From the NCBI RefSeq assembly GCF_000949425.1, contig NZ_CP010976.1, positions 310,001 to 374,000 on the forward strand: a stretch of 64,000 nucleotides of DNA, written 5' to 3'. Position 1 is the stretch's first letter. Each line of letters starts with the position of its first letter. The stretch is from Paenibacillus sp. IHBB 10380 (lineage in GTDB: Bacteria; Bacillota; Bacilli; Paenibacillales; Paenibacillaceae). Under the pieces are notes generated by a model that had not been told where the DNA came from, did not search any database, and saw nothing but the letters and a program-made list of their open reading frames with translations. This document shows, piece after piece, positions 20,926-30,496 of this stretch. Both the position numbers and the translations under genes were made by a program.

Positions 20926-22188
20926 ATGAAGACGTTCGAAATGCTAGAGTCCAATGTTAGGTCTTATTGCAGAAGTTTTCCAGTCGTTTTCGATAAAGCG
21001 AAGGGTGATCAAATGTTCACAGAAACAGGTGAATCTTATATCGATTTTTTTGCGGGAGCCGGTGCACTTAATTACGGTCATAACAACGAATTTATGAAAT
21101 CTAAAATTATGGAATATGTCGCATCAGACCGGATTATGCATGGATTGGATATGTATACCAAAGCGAAGGAAGAATTTATAGTTTCTTTTTCGGAACACAT
21201 TTTAGAACCCCAATCATTGAACTATAAGCTACAATTTTGTGGTCCGACGGGGACAAATGCTGTGGAGGCAGCATTAAAGCTTGCACGGAAGGTGAAGAAT
21301 AGAACGGGCGTCTTTGCTTTTATGGGCGGCTTTCATGGAATGTCACTAGGTAGCTTGTCGGTCACCAGTAGCAAATCGATGCGTGAAAGTGCGGGGATGC
21401 CGCTAAGTAATGTTACCTTTATTCCTTACGGTCAGTCATTTGAAGGATTGGATACCATCAGATATATGGAACAGATCTTTTGTGATACGCATTCCGGGAT
21501 CGAAAAACCAGCGGCGATTATATTGGAAACTGTTCAAGCGGAGGGCGGTGTAAATGTAGCTGAGATTGAATGGTTGCAAAAACTGCGGCATTTATGTGAC
21601 GACTATGATATTTTGTTGATCGTTGATGATATCCAAGTAGGCTGCGGTAGAACGGGACCTTTCTTCTCGTTTGAACGAGCGGGTATCATTCCTGATATCG
21701 TTATTTTGTCCAAATCGATTAGTGGATATGGGTTACCTATGTCCTTACTTCTTATAAAACCAGAATTGGATATATGGGCTCCAGGAGAGCACAATGGGAC
21801 ATTCAGAGGGAATCAGCTTGCCTTTGTTGCGGCCAAAGCTGCTTTAGAGCTGAGAATGACAGAGAGACTTGAGAATCAAGTGAGTGAAAAGGAGGCTTTT
21901 CTGAAACATTATTTGAAAAATGAAATTGAATCAATAGAACGTGGCATTCAAATTCGTGGTATTGGCATGATCTGGGGCATTGATGTATCTCATCTGGGTG
22001 AAGCTGTAGCCCGTGATATTACATCTATCTGTTTTAAAAATGGGCTCATTATTGAAAGAGCAGGTCGCAATGATACGGTGATCAAAATTATGCCTCCCCT
22101 GACGATAGATATGGGGAATTTAAAGAAGGGTTGCGATATTATTAAAGAAAGCTTCAGTAAGGTTTGCAATACATTTAGCGTTCTATAA
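20926..22188 (+). CDS. Diaminobutyrate--2-oxoglutarate aminotransferase (EctB-like)
   Basis: A 420-residue class-III PLP-dependent aminotransferase resembling EctB. It should convert L-aspartate semialdehyde plus glutamate to L-2,4-diaminobutyrate and 2-oxoglutarate. Visible motifs are the EctB-type N-terminus (ESNVRSYCRSFP), FCGPTGTNAVEAALKLAR, FMGGFHGMSLGS, IVDDIQVGCGRTG (PLP-binding Asp) and ILSKSISGYGLPMSL, which carries the Schiff-base lysine. A GAGGAGG site lies upstream of ATG 20926. No ectA or ectC lies beside it, so the Dab is not being channelled locally into ectoine. As last gene of the NRPS operon it more likely supplies Dab as a peptide building block. A terminator follows the stop. 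Confidence 0.9.
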   Translation: MKTFEMLESNVRSYCRSFPVVFDKAKGDQMFTETGESYIDFFAGAGALNYGHNNEFMKSKIMEYVASDRIMHGLDMYTKAKEEFIVSFSEHILEPQSLNYKLQFCGPTGTNAVEAALKLARKVKNRTGVFAFMGGFHGMSLGSLSVTSSKSMRESAGMPLSNVTFIPYGQSFEGLDTIRYMEQIFCDTHSGIEKPAAIILETVQAEGGVNVAEIEWLQKLRHLCDDYDILLIVDDIQVGCGRTGPFFSFERAGIIPDIVILSKSISGYGLPMSLLLIKPELDIWAPGEHNGTFRGNQLAFVAAKAALELRMTERLENQVSEKEAFLKHYLKNEIESIERGIQIRGIGMIWGIDVSHLGEAVARDITSICFKNGLIIERAGRNDTVIKIMPPLTIDMGNLKKGCDIIKESFSKVCNTFSVL

Positions 22189-22210
22189 CAATGAACGGTT
22201 TCAGAAGACA

Positions 22211-22268
22211 CTAAACAACCTTAGTCCGGTTAAGAACCGAACCAAGGCTGTTTAGTGATGTTTTTATA
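22211..22268 (+). terminator. Intrinsic terminator after NRPS operon
   Basis: A long imperfect inverted repeat (22211-22255) with CTAAACAACCTTAG paired to CAAGGCTGTTTAG is followed by TGATGTTTTT. It lies 22 bp after the aminotransferase stop and ends the NRPS operon. Confidence 0.85.
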
Positions 22269-22339
22269 TATATGTTTACTTGACAAGGGAGTTCAGCTGT
22301 AATGATTGTAACATGAAAAATAATATAATGACATGTACC

Positions 22340-22368
22340 TTGCAATAAACAGTAGTGGATGTTAATAT
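22340..22368 (+). promoter_or_regulatory. Probable promoter of PadR operon
   Basis: TTGCAA and TAATAT are separated by 17 bp upstream of the PadR gene. Just downstream (about 22387-22402) AGTA and TACT flank ACAC-like sequence, a possible operator. This is pattern-based only. Confidence 0.45.
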
Positions 22369-22425
22369 ATGTATATAAAGGTATTGAGTATTACACAGTA
22401 CTGAGTAAAGTGATGGTGAAGAATA

Positions 22426-22746
22426 TTGAATATTCAATTTAAGAAAGGTGTGTTGAAGCTTTGTGTTCTCGTCTTGACGGCTAACAAAGATCGTTATGGA
22501 TATGAACTAGTGGAACAGATTTCACAGAGATTTGAAATAGCGGAAGGCACGATTTATCCGTTGCTAAGAAGGCTTGCCTCTGAAGGTTTATTTTCTACCT
22601 ATTTATTTGAATCGATGGAAGGACCCCCGCGGAAGTACTACAAGATTACGGATCAAGGAAGGAAAGTAATGAATGAGCTTGTAACTGAATGGGGAAAGTT
22701 TGCTGGAGGAGTACAAGAGATGGTTCAGGGAGGTTTGGATGAGTAA
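22426..22746 (+). CDS. PadR family transcriptional regulator
   Basis: A 106-residue PadR-type winged-helix regulator. Recognisable are LKLCVLVLTANKDRYGYELVEQI, the recognition region EGTIYPLLRRLASEGL, and the wing GPPRKYYKITDQGRKVMNEL. It starts at TTG 22426; in-frame stops upstream exclude a longer protein. Its stop overlaps the DUF1700 gene start by a few bases. PadR proteins of this type commonly repress the small membrane-protein operons they precede, so autoregulation of this operon is likely. The ligand is unknown. Confidence 0.9.
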   Translation: MNIQFKKGVLKLCVLVLTANKDRYGYELVEQISQRFEIAEGTIYPLLRRLASEGLFSTYLFESMEGPPRKYYKITDQGRKVMNELVTEWGKFAGGVQEMVQGGLDE

Positions 22747-23281
22747 AGAGATGTATTTAACCGAGTTGTTTCAATATCTAAAGCCACTTCCACCAGATGA
22801 ACGAGAAGAAATTATGGCAGATTATGGCGAGCACTTTGAACAGGCAGAATTAAAGGGACGTTCAGAGAAAGAGATAATCAGCAGGCTAGGAAATCCGAGA
22901 CTGGTCGCTCGTGAGGTGCTTGCTCAGACTGAAATTCAGAAGGCAGGAAGATCACCTTCGCTTCCTACCGTAACTAAGGCAGTTATGGCGACAGTTAGTT
23001 TAGGTTTGTTCAACTTGATCATTGTTTTGCTGCCGTTTGTTGCCTCGCTATTATTGTTTGCTGGAGTGTATGGGTTCGCATTCTTTTTGATAATATCACC
23101 AATCCTGTTGTTTATTCAGCACCAGTTGGTCTCTATCTTCATCAACGACTTCTTTCTCATGCTGGGCTTTGTAGGCTTAGGACTGTTGTTATTGATCGGA
23201 GCTATGAAATGCACTGGTGTATATTATAAACTTGTTATTCATTACTTGCAGCATAACCTGAGAGTCATAGGAAGGATATGA
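22739..23281 (+). CDS. DUF1700 (HAAS) family membrane protein
   Basis: A 180-residue protein whose N-terminal half (MYLTELFQYLKPLPPDEREEIMADY, then SEKEIISRLGNPRLVAREV) is typical of DUF1700/HAAS proteins; the C-terminal half has three hydrophobic segments. I place the start at ATG 22739 inside the end of the PadR gene because GGGAGG (about 22728-22733) is correctly spaced. DUF1700 genes usually sit between a PadR gene and a DUF4097 gene, exactly as here. They are thought to function with that regulator in envelope stress or transport control, but their biochemical role is unknown. Confidence 0.85.
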   Translation: MSKEMYLTELFQYLKPLPPDEREEIMADYGEHFEQAELKGRSEKEIISRLGNPRLVAREVLAQTEIQKAGRSPSLPTVTKAVMATVSLGLFNLIIVLLPFVASLLLFAGVYGFAFFLIISPILLFIQHQLVSIFINDFFLMLGFVGLGLLLLIGAMKCTGVYYKLVIHYLQHNLRVIGRI

Positions 23282-23287
23282 TCTAAA

Positions 23288-24049
23288 TTGATTAAAAATC
23301 CACGAAATATATTGAGGGTTGCCATTGTTTTAATTATCGTTGCTATCATTGGTAATATTGCGATGTATATGATGGGGAATTCCCCTTTTAATGTAGGGGA
23401 GCTTGCAATAACTAAGAACATCCAAGCGGATCAAGTAACGGATCTAAATATTGTTGCAGAGACAGGATCTGTGAAAGTAATCCCAGTTAAGGGGAATGAG
23501 ATCCAAGCGACACTAGAGGTAAAGGCGACAAAAAAATCAATAAAAGATTACCATTTAAATGTTAAGGAAGACCATGGTCGTGTCCAAGTTGAGATTATAC
23601 AGAACAGTAGAATGCGCCTTTTTGATCTCTATACGGATCTGCAGCTTACTGTAGGCATACCCGCTGTGAAGATGAAACAGCTTCAGATAGATACGGATAC
23701 AGGGAACATTAATGTATACTCGGTTAATGTTAGTGAATATCGGCTTGCTAGTGATACTGGTCGTATTGAAGTTAATGTAATTGAGGGTTTGTTTGACATA
23801 AAATCAGACACCGGGAATGTTGCTATAGCTCTTGAGAAAATTAACTACGACATCATCGCTACAACGGACACAGGGAATATTAATATACAGACGGCCCAAG
23901 CGCCTGAAGCGCTTCGTACCAAACTAGAGACAGACTCAGGGAAAATAAATGTTACATTGCCTCATTACAAAGATGGTTATATCGGTGACGGCGGCCCATT
24001 GATTAATCTTGTCTCTGATACAGGTAATTTACACATTGGAAATAAATAA
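23288..24049 (+). CDS. DUF4097 membrane-anchored beta-repeat protein
   Basis: A 253-residue protein with one N-terminal membrane segment (about residues 9-29, VAIVLIIVAIIGNIAMYMM). The rest is an extracytoplasmic domain with repeated DTGNI/SDTGR/SDTGN/TDTGN/TDSGK/SDTGN strands about 20 residues apart, the hallmark of DUF4097 adhesin-like beta-helices. It starts at TTG 23288 with AGGAAGG somewhat distant. It closes the PadR-DUF1700-DUF4097 operon. Its function is unknown; neighbours suggest an envelope role linked to the downstream ABC transporter. Confidence 0.85.
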   Translation: MIKNPRNILRVAIVLIIVAIIGNIAMYMMGNSPFNVGELAITKNIQADQVTDLNIVAETGSVKVIPVKGNEIQATLEVKATKKSIKDYHLNVKEDHGRVQVEIIQNSRMRLFDLYTDLQLTVGIPAVKMKQLQIDTDTGNINVYSVNVSEYRLASDTGRIEVNVIEGLFDIKSDTGNVAIALEKINYDIIATTDTGNINIQTAQAPEALRTKLETDSGKINVTLPHYKDGYIGDGGPLINLVSDTGNLHIGNK

Positions 24050-24329
24050 TTAATTACAATCCACTTTAACCCCACGAATCTAGATGAATGAGACGGTTTG
24101 CTGCTATGCTTTACCGGTCATCTCGACATCATGCTTAATACACCTCAGTGAATAGTTACTTTTTACCCAACCCAAGATCATAACAATATAAATTACTAAT
24201 ATATGCTGTTTAACTCCGTTATTATTTGCTTCATAGGCATGGGGGAGAAGCGTAAGGACTTCTTCAACGAAATTAATGTAAAAATTTTAAAATAATAAAA
24301 TAAAATGTAATTTGATAGGGGATATATGT

Positions 24330-25106
24330 ATGATAACGGCTAATATCAAAAAGACAGTAATGATCGAAGCAGTTGACTTGTGTAAGTGCTATTCCACTGG
24401 ATTGGAACAATTTCATGCAGCAAAAAATGTTAATCTTAAACTGTATGAAGGTGATTTCACTGTCATTATGGGCAGTTCAGGATCGGGTAAATCAACGCTT
24501 TTATACTTGCTAAGTGGTCTAGATAGTCTGACTTCTGGAAAAGTGTATTTCAAAGGGCAACGGATCGACGAATATTCAGAAAAAGAGATAACTGATTTTC
24601 GGTCCAACAAAATTGGTTATGTATATCAGTCCATAAATCTAATTCCAGATTTTACTCTGTTCGAAAATGTTGCATTTCCAGGATATGTGGCTGGACGTAG
24701 TAAAAGCGAAATGGATGAGCGGGCGACTATGTTGTTGAAAATGATGGACATTGAAGTACAGAGTGATCGCTTGCCATCTCAAGTATCTGGTGGGCAACAG
24801 CAGCGAGCAGCCATTGCTCGTGCGCTGAGTAACTCGCCTGAAGTTATTTTTGCCGATGAGCCAACAGGGGCGCTCAGTCAAGAGCAAGGGACGATAATAT
24901 TAGATATTTTGACAGAGATTAATCAGAATTCTCAATCGATCGTTATGGTGACACATGATATCAAAGCAGCTTGTAGAGCAGATCGATTGATTCTTGTAAA
25001 AGATGGGAATATCGATGATATATTGGAGCTTGGGAAATATACACCGAAAGAAATGAAAGCAAGGGAAAACCAAATTTTCTCATTCATTTCAGGGAAGGGG
25101 CGGTAA
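24330..25106 (+). CDS. ABC transporter ATP-binding protein (MacB/LolD type)
   Basis: A 258-residue ATPase with Walker A GSSGSGKST, Q-loop YVYQSINLIPDF, signature VSGGQQQRAAIARAL, Walker B VIFADEPTGAL and switch His in MVTHD. The D-loop reads ALSQ where most relatives have NLD. I prefer ATG 24330 over TTG 24312 because AGGGG is about 8 nt upstream of the former. It pairs with the FtsX-like permease starting 3 bp after its stop. Such pairs are mechanotransmission-type transporters that act on peptides or lipoproteins at the membrane; next to an NRPS cluster, a role in peptide resistance is possible but unproven. Confidence 0.92.
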   Translation: MITANIKKTVMIEAVDLCKCYSTGLEQFHAAKNVNLKLYEGDFTVIMGSSGSGKSTLLYLLSGLDSLTSGKVYFKGQRIDEYSEKEITDFRSNKIGYVYQSINLIPDFTLFENVAFPGYVAGRSKSEMDERATMLLKMMDIEVQSDRLPSQVSGGQQQRAAIARALSNSPEVIFADEPTGALSQEQGTIILDILTEINQNSQSIVMVTHDIKAACRADRLILVKDGNIDDILELGKYTPKEMKARENQIFSFISGKGR

Positions 25107-25109
25107 CGA

Positions 25110-27521
25110 ATGTTTCCTGTATGGATGTTATGTTGGTCGAACCTGAAAAATAAAAAGGTACAGAACGGCTTTATGGCTATAATCATCATGCTCTCTGCAC
25201 TGCTCCTATCTACTGCCGTGTTAGTGGTTAACAATACTAATCGCGTGTATGAGGATATGCATACAAAGGTTAATGGTGCTCATCAGATCTTAAGGTTTGA
25301 GAATGGCATTCACGATCCATACCGGGTTAATCAGTGGTGGGCAGAGCAAGAAGGAGTTACTACTTCAGAAGTGATGCGATACCGCTATCTGTCCAGTATG
25401 GTTCATGATGGAGAGGAAATTCCCAATGTAGATTTGTTTATGATGGATACACCGAATGCACCATTCTCTGTCGACAAGCTTTTGTTTGTGCAAGGGGGGG
25501 AGAGACAAACGCCCGAACCTGGAACAGCCTGGATTCCGACATCGCTTGCTTATTCCAACAATATTCAGGTTGGAGATCGGATTGAATTTAAAACAGATAA
25601 AGAAACAATCCAATTGCAGGTCGCTGCAGTAGTTGTGGACATCTCCTATTGTTCACCGTTTGCAACAAGCGGGAGAATTTGGATGAATGATCAGGATTTT
25701 AATAACCATTTGTCAACATTACAGGGTAATGACATGTATATGACCGAAATGCGTTTTGATGATTATAGTCAGAACAGAACTTACTGGGAAAATTTCGAGA
25801 AATTTTTAGGTACTCCCTATTTGGAATCTGTGAAAGACTTTGAAAGTATATCATCCTACTATATGATAGCTAATCAAGTTATTAGTTTTATTATGGTTTT
25901 TCTAGCTGTTGTCATGATATCAATTGCATTGTACACACTCGGATTTACTATTTCTGATGCGATCTTATCCAGTTACAAAACGATAGGTATCATCAAGTCA
26001 GTGGGATTATCCTCTCGCAAAATTATATCTGCATATGTCACGCAATATACGTTGATCGCCTTTGTGTCGGTTGTTCCAGGGATTTTGCTTAGTTATTTTT
26101 TCTCCAACAAAATTGTTAGTAGCTCTATGGCTTATCTGAACACAAGTTCGTCGAATATGAATATTCAATTTTCGGGTATTGAGATATGGGTTGGTCTTGG
26201 GGTGGTCACCATTATTTTTCTATCCGCACTGCTTTTCTCATATAAAGCCCGTGGTGTAGAGCCTGCGCAAGCCATTCGTTATGGAATGTCAGAAAAAGAA
26301 AGCTCAAAGATGTCAAGCCGTATGAATACAGGGAAAAAGAAACTGTTGCAACTTGGTCGTCTTCCGATTGAATTCATCATCGGGCTAAGGGGAGTGAGAA
26401 AGAATATTCGTGGCTCTTTACTGATCATCCTCATTACGGCCTTGTCTACATCTGTCCTAGTATTTGGATTTATGTTCGTATATAGCATTTCTTCTATCCA
26501 CCAAACGATTGCAAAATGGGGATATGATTCGGCAGATCTATCCGTGAGGATCGATAACCCTGCCAAACTTACCTATGAACAATTACATGGAGAAGTATTG
26601 TCAGACAAAAGGGTAAAGAACTTTAGCCTATACGGGGATGCCAATGCAGTATTACCGATTAGCAAGGAACTTGCAGCAGATATGGAACAAGATTCCATGG
26701 GAATCTTGCTCACGGTAGCTGATGGGAATTATGACGAAATAGGCTATGAAAATGTAAAAGGACATAATCCGATCAAAGACGATGAAATTACGATCGGTGT
26801 GAATGTAGCCAAGAAACTTCAGATAGATGTAGGTGATCCGCTGGACATTTACATTGAAGGAGAAAAGTATACACTCACCGTTACGGGAATTTATCAGGCG
26901 ATAGCGAATATGTCCAACACGGGTCGAATAACAGCTGATGCGGTCAGAAAGGCCAATCCCAACTATGGATCTGCTATGAATACGATCTTCATCAATCTTG
27001 AAGATGGCGTTTCTATCAATCAATTTGTAAACGAATTGCACAATAAATACGGGAATGCACTCTGGACAGCAAGTCAAGCTACTTTGGTAGATGAAGTATT
27101 CTCTCAGGCAGTCACAATTTTAATATTACCGATGTCGGTGATGGCATTACTGTTTATTGTTGTAACGTTTATTATTATCTACAGTATATGTCGCATTAAT
27201 ATGAAAAAAGAAAGTCGAACGTATGGCATATATAAATCGATAGGTATGACTTCTAAACAGATTCGTCTGTCGATCGGAGCAGAAATATTGGTCGTATCTA
27301 GTATTGGGGCCATAGTTGGAATTCCATTCGGATTGCTAGGTCTCCCGCCATTACTAAATGTTATTTTGGCGGATTACGGAATTGTTAAAGTACCGTTAAT
27401 TATGAATGGGGGAGGAATTATAGCGATGATTCTCTTAAGTATTCTAGTAGCATGCCTGGGTTCTTGGTTTGCATCCAGAGTTGTGCAAACAGCATCTCCA
27501 CGTATCCTGACGGTAGAATGA
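25110..27521 (+). CDS. FtsX-like ABC transporter permease
   Basis: An 803-residue permease with the duplicated MacB/FtsX plan. It has an N-terminal membrane helix (about 17-41), a periplasmic-like domain, three helices near 255-390 (IALYTLGFTISDAILSSYKTIGIIKSVG), then a repeat: a helix near 437, a second soluble domain, and three helices near 670-800 (ESRTYGIYKSIGMTSKQI). The paired KTIGIIKSVG and YGIYKSIGMT segments are the coupling elements seen in FtsX proteins. It has eight predicted membrane segments, not the ten expected for BceB. It forms an operon with the preceding ATPase; the substrate is not visible. Confidence 0.92.
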   Translation: MFPVWMLCWSNLKNKKVQNGFMAIIIMLSALLLSTAVLVVNNTNRVYEDMHTKVNGAHQILRFENGIHDPYRVNQWWAEQEGVTTSEVMRYRYLSSMVHDGEEIPNVDLFMMDTPNAPFSVDKLLFVQGGERQTPEPGTAWIPTSLAYSNNIQVGDRIEFKTDKETIQLQVAAVVVDISYCSPFATSGRIWMNDQDFNNHLSTLQGNDMYMTEMRFDDYSQNRTYWENFEKFLGTPYLESVKDFESISSYYMIANQVISFIMVFLAVVMISIALYTLGFTISDAILSSYKTIGIIKSVGLSSRKIISAYVTQYTLIAFVSVVPGILLSYFFSNKIVSSSMAYLNTSSSNMNIQFSGIEIWVGLGVVTIIFLSALLFSYKARGVEPAQAIRYGMSEKESSKMSSRMNTGKKKLLQLGRLPIEFIIGLRGVRKNIRGSLLIILITALSTSVLVFGFMFVYSISSIHQTIAKWGYDSADLSVRIDNPAKLTYEQLHGEVLSDKRVKNFSLYGDANAVLPISKELAADMEQDSMGILLTVADGNYDEIGYENVKGHNPIKDDEITIGVNVAKKLQIDVGDPLDIYIEGEKYTLTVTGIYQAIANMSNTGRITADAVRKANPNYGSAMNTIFINLEDGVSINQFVNELHNKYGNALWTASQATLVDEVFSQAVTILILPMSVMALLFIVVTFIIIYSICRINMKKESRTYGIYKSIGMTSKQIRLSIGAEILVVSSIGAIVGIPFGLLGLPPLLNVILADYGIVKVPLIMNGGGIIAMILLSILVACLGSWFASRVVQTASPRILTVE

Positions 27522-27711
27522 TTTGAGATCATCTGTCAACTCAAAATGAATGAAAGTGGATATTTGAAAACAAGGGGTTGTCCCAAAAACCATTAAAAGT
27601 GGCTAGGGATAACCTCTTTAAATTGTTAAATAATTCAATATTATTTCTGATTTATCAAGTATTTCCATGGTAAAATATATATTATTGACAGAGCGAGGAG
27701 TGATCGCGGCA

Positions 27712-28209
27712 ATGGAATTATATTTTAAAGATAATTTTTTTAATGCAGGCATCTCAGATCTTATGAACGAGGCTGGTGAACCGGTTGGAAGCATCGATTT
27801 AAAAAGTGCTATCGGTTCTTCACTTGATGTGTATGATTCTACAGGTGCAAAAGTGTGTGGAGGGAAATTTCGATTTTTGTCTAATAAATGGGGAATAATT
27901 GATAATAAGGACGAACTTATGGGTGTGCTGAGAGCTAGAATGAGCTTCTTTTCTAAAAAATATGAGTATGATGCAGGTAATAGGGGAACGTACGAAATTA
28001 CTTCACCGGCTTTTTCTAAGGAATATAATATTCAAAGTGCCAATGGAGAGACAGTGGTTACATTCGCTAGAGTAAACGGTTGGCTTCAACCTGGAGCATA
28101 TGGTCTGCATAATAAATCATCAGAGTTGAATCATTATGAACTGGTTGCAGTGGTTATGGGAGTACATGAAATTCAGAAGAGATCGAGGTCCAATTCAAGC
28201 GCAGGTTAG
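27712..28209 (+). CDS. LURP-one/tubby-like domain protein
   Basis: A 165-residue protein starting at ATG 27712 behind GAGGAG; an in-frame ATG at 27667 lacks a ribosome-binding site. Alternating beta strands such as LYFKDNFFNAGISDLMNEAGEPVGSI and VYDSTGAKVCGGKFRF, then ELVAVVMGVHEIQKRSR at the end, resemble the LURP-one/tubby C-terminal beta-barrel seen in many Firmicutes. The molecular function of these bacterial proteins is unknown. It appears monocistronic and shares a bidirectional terminator with the convergent small gene downstream. Confidence 0.65.
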   Translation: MELYFKDNFFNAGISDLMNEAGEPVGSIDLKSAIGSSLDVYDSTGAKVCGGKFRFLSNKWGIIDNKDELMGVLRARMSFFSKKYEYDAGNRGTYEITSPAFSKEYNIQSANGETVVTFARVNGWLQPGAYGLHNKSSELNHYELVAVVMGVHEIQKRSRSNSSAG

Positions 28210-28416
28210 TAAATAAAAGAAATAAAAGGAATCACTGCTGTCATGAGCGGGATTCCTTTTATATTTATTATACATTTGTGTTCGCTTCTGTTTAAGGGTA
28301 GGTGTAACTTTAACGGTGGGCTTAACACCATGCCATGAGCCCCTGAGTAACTCTGGATTAACTTTACCTTGTTGTGCAAGTTTTTGTCTTGCCTTTTTAG
28401 CCTTACTTATAGACAT
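28195..28416 (-). CDS. Small conserved basic protein
   Basis: A 73-residue protein beginning MSISKAKKARQKLAQQGKVNPELLRGSWHG, with a strong AGGAGG site upstream of its ATG at 28416. The basic N-terminal half resembles short uncharacterised Bacillus/Paenibacillus proteins with a KARKxRxKLAxxGxxNPExxR pattern. The last 20 or so residues are read through the shared terminator palindrome and may not be functional. It overlaps the end of the convergent LURP-one-like gene by 15 bp. Confidence 0.65.
   Translation of the reverse strand: MSISKAKKARQKLAQQGKVNPELLRGSWHGVKPTVKVTPTLKQKRTQMYNKYKRNPAHDSSDSFYFFYLLTCA
28224..28260. terminator. Bidirectional terminator
   Basis: AAAAGGAATC and GATTCCTTTT form a 10-bp stem with A- and T-rich outer edges, so it can act on both strands. 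It lies at the convergent 3' ends of two genes and within the last codons of the minus-strand gene. Confidence 0.8.
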
Positions 28417-28595
28417 GTTTTTGTTCCTCCTATATTTAGCTTAATGATATGGATACTTTCTTATTATACGCTTTTATCTACGATTATGTTTCAATTCATC
28501 GATAGGATCTATTTTTCACTTAAACGGAGAAGGAAATCAACGATTTCATTAAGAACTATCATAATGATTATCGAAATCTAGTAAACTTCCTATTG

Positions 28596-28648
28596 GGTCG
28601 GCTGTGGCTTTCTTTATGAAGTGATGAGCCAGCGAAAGCCACACGACC
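28596..28648 (-). terminator. Stem-loop after ABC exporter operon
   Basis: GGTCGGCTGTGGCTTTC (28596-28612) pairs with GAAAGCCACACGACC (28634-28648), about 28 bp past the stop of the minus-strand exporter gene. There is no clear U-tract, so it may terminate weakly or stabilise the mRNA 3' end. Confidence 0.55.
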
Positions 28649-28675
28649 TTATTGGAATTCTTATTGGTCTAACCT

Positions 28676-30496
28676 TTAGGCAGGAAGCATAGACTCTACC
28701 TCATCTATAGCTTCAGCTTCCGTTGCTCTAAATTGAATGTTGTATAATTCGGCGTACAGTCCATTCATCTCTAACAGAACTTCGTGAGAACCCTCCTCGA
28801 CGATAGTACCTTGATCTAATACGATAATTCTAGAAGCTTCCCGCACCGTGGATAATCTGTGCGCGATGACCAACGTTGTGCGATCCTTCATAAGTAAATC
28901 AAGGGATTGCTGAACAATCCGTTCGGATTCGTTATCCAAAGCGGAGGTAGCCTCATCCAAAAGAAGAAGTGGAGCGTTACGAAGGAAGGCTCTCGCAATG
29001 GCTATACGTTGTCTTTGTCCACCGGATAAGGTCGATCCATGTTCACCTAATAACGTGTCGAAGCCTGCAGGCATCTTTGAAATAAACTCTTCTGCGCCTG
29101 CTAGTCGGGCTGCTTCTTGAATATCTTCATCGGTCGCATCGCTTGCGCTGAAGGCGATGTTGTCCCTTATGGTTCCCGAGAATAGATAAGGGTTCTGAGG
29201 TACATACGTAATCATTGCGCGTGTTTCTTCGAGTTGATCTTGAACAGATTTCCCGTAAATGGAGATGGTACCAATATCCGGTTCATACAGCCCACAGCAT
29301 AATCGAGCAAGTGTCGTCTTTCCTGAACCGCTAGGTCCCACAACAGCGATGGTCTCCCCAGGGGAGATATTCACATGAATTCCAGCAAAGAGTGATGATT
29401 CACTCCCATCAATCGAAGGGTGTCTGTAATGGACATTCTGTAAGGACAACGCGGCGATTCCGTCAGAAGCCAAGGGGAATGAGGTAGGTTGTGGTGAAGA
29501 ATTCTCTGCCCCTTCTTCTGGCATTTCGAGAATAGCGAATACACGATCAGCTGCACCTAAAGCCTCTTGTACCCCGCCCCATGTCTGAGACATCTGCACA
29601 AATGGCCACTGCACGCGTCCCATCAAGAGGATAAATGCTAGTACTTCACCAGTCGACGTTCCTCCTCTAATAGCAGACAAAGCAATTAAAGCAGCACATG
29701 CAACCATGACCAGATTATTGATAAATGCTGATGATTGCCACAATAGTCCGTTTAGAAGAGTCCTCTTTTGCTGCAATTGGTTCAACTTCTCGCGTTCAAG
29801 CACATATCGTTTTAGAAGAGTTTCTTCTAGGGCGAACGCCCGCACGACTTTCATTCCCTGTAATGTTTCTTGTAACAGACCACGAAGCTCTGCCTCTCTC
29901 TTATAAATCTCAGTGGATAATTTACGTAGCTTTCGATCAAAGAAACGGCCAGAAAGAAATACAATGGGTCCAGAACCAAGGGCTAGAAGTGCGATCCACA
30001 CGTCCATTTGGGCCAGATATAGAAACGAAACAAAACAGAGAAGAAGATTGTACCCAAGATCGTATACAATGCTATCTACCATACCGATCGCCATACCTGC
30101 ATCCTTATTATTGCGTGAGGTGAGATCTCCCGAATGCATCGATTGGATTTGGCGGAAAGGAATCTGTTGACTTTTATCGAAAATTTTGGCACGAAAATCC
30201 CAAGACATACGACTCTGCACAACGAATCGGAAGTAATGTTGTACTATGATACAACAGATAATAACGACACAGGCCGTTGCACAAATGACCGTCACACGCA
30301 TAAGAGAGTCCATACTCGAACTATTGATCGTATCAATGAATACCTGCTGAACGACTGCAAAACCGATGTCCATAGCGAGTCTGGCAGACAGAAGGAGGAT
30401 GGCAACAATAAATCCGATACGGTAGGGAACGGAATAAGACATCAATCTACGTAGAATGTACCCCAATTTATGATCGGCGGAATTTTTCACTTTCAT
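28676..30496 (-). CDS. ABC exporter half-transporter, second gene
   Basis: A 606-residue fusion of a six-helix exporter membrane domain (residues about 1-320) and an ATPase domain with Walker A VGPSGSGKTT, signature [15 protein letters not shown], Walker B LLLLDEATSALD and switch His in VIAHRLST. All catalytic residues are present. Its start overlaps the stop of the other half-transporter by 4 bp, so the two are translated together and probably form a heterodimer of the multidrug or peptide exporter type. The operon is preceded by an ArsR-type regulator. The substrate is unknown. Confidence 0.92.
   Translation of the reverse strand: MKVKNSADHKLGYILRRLMSYSVPYRIGFIVAILLLSARLAMDIGFAVVQQVFIDTINSSSMDSLMRVTVICATACVVIICCIIVQHYFRFVVQSRMSWDFRAKIFDKSQQIPFRQIQSMHSGDLTSRNNKDAGMAIGMVDSIVYDLGYNLLLCFVSFLYLAQMDVWIALLALGSGPIVFLSGRFFDRKLRKLSTEIYKREAELRGLLQETLQGMKVVRAFALEETLLKRYVLEREKLNQLQQKRTLLNGLLWQSSAFINNLVMVACAALIALSAIRGGTSTGEVLAFILLMGRVQWPFVQMSQTWGGVQEALGAADRVFAILEMPEEGAENSSPQPTSFPLASDGIAALSLQNVHYRHPSIDGSESSLFAGIHVNISPGETIAVVGPSGSGKTTLARLCCGLYEPDIGTISIYGKSVQDQLEETRAMITYVPQNPYLFSGTIRDNIAFSASDATDEDIQEAARLAGAEEFISKMPAGFDTLLGEHGSTLSGGQRQRIAIARAFLRNAPLLLLDEATSALDNESERIVQQSLDLLMKDRTTLVIAHRLSTVREASRIIVLDQGTIVEEGSHEVLLEMNGLYAELYNIQFRATEAEAIDEVESMLPA

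Noticed and set aside
23680..24030. Repeated GATAC(A/T)GG(G/T)AA units suggesting a repeat array
   Set aside because: They are codons of the repeated DTGN strands of the DUF4097 protein; not a CRISPR array or a regulatory repeat.
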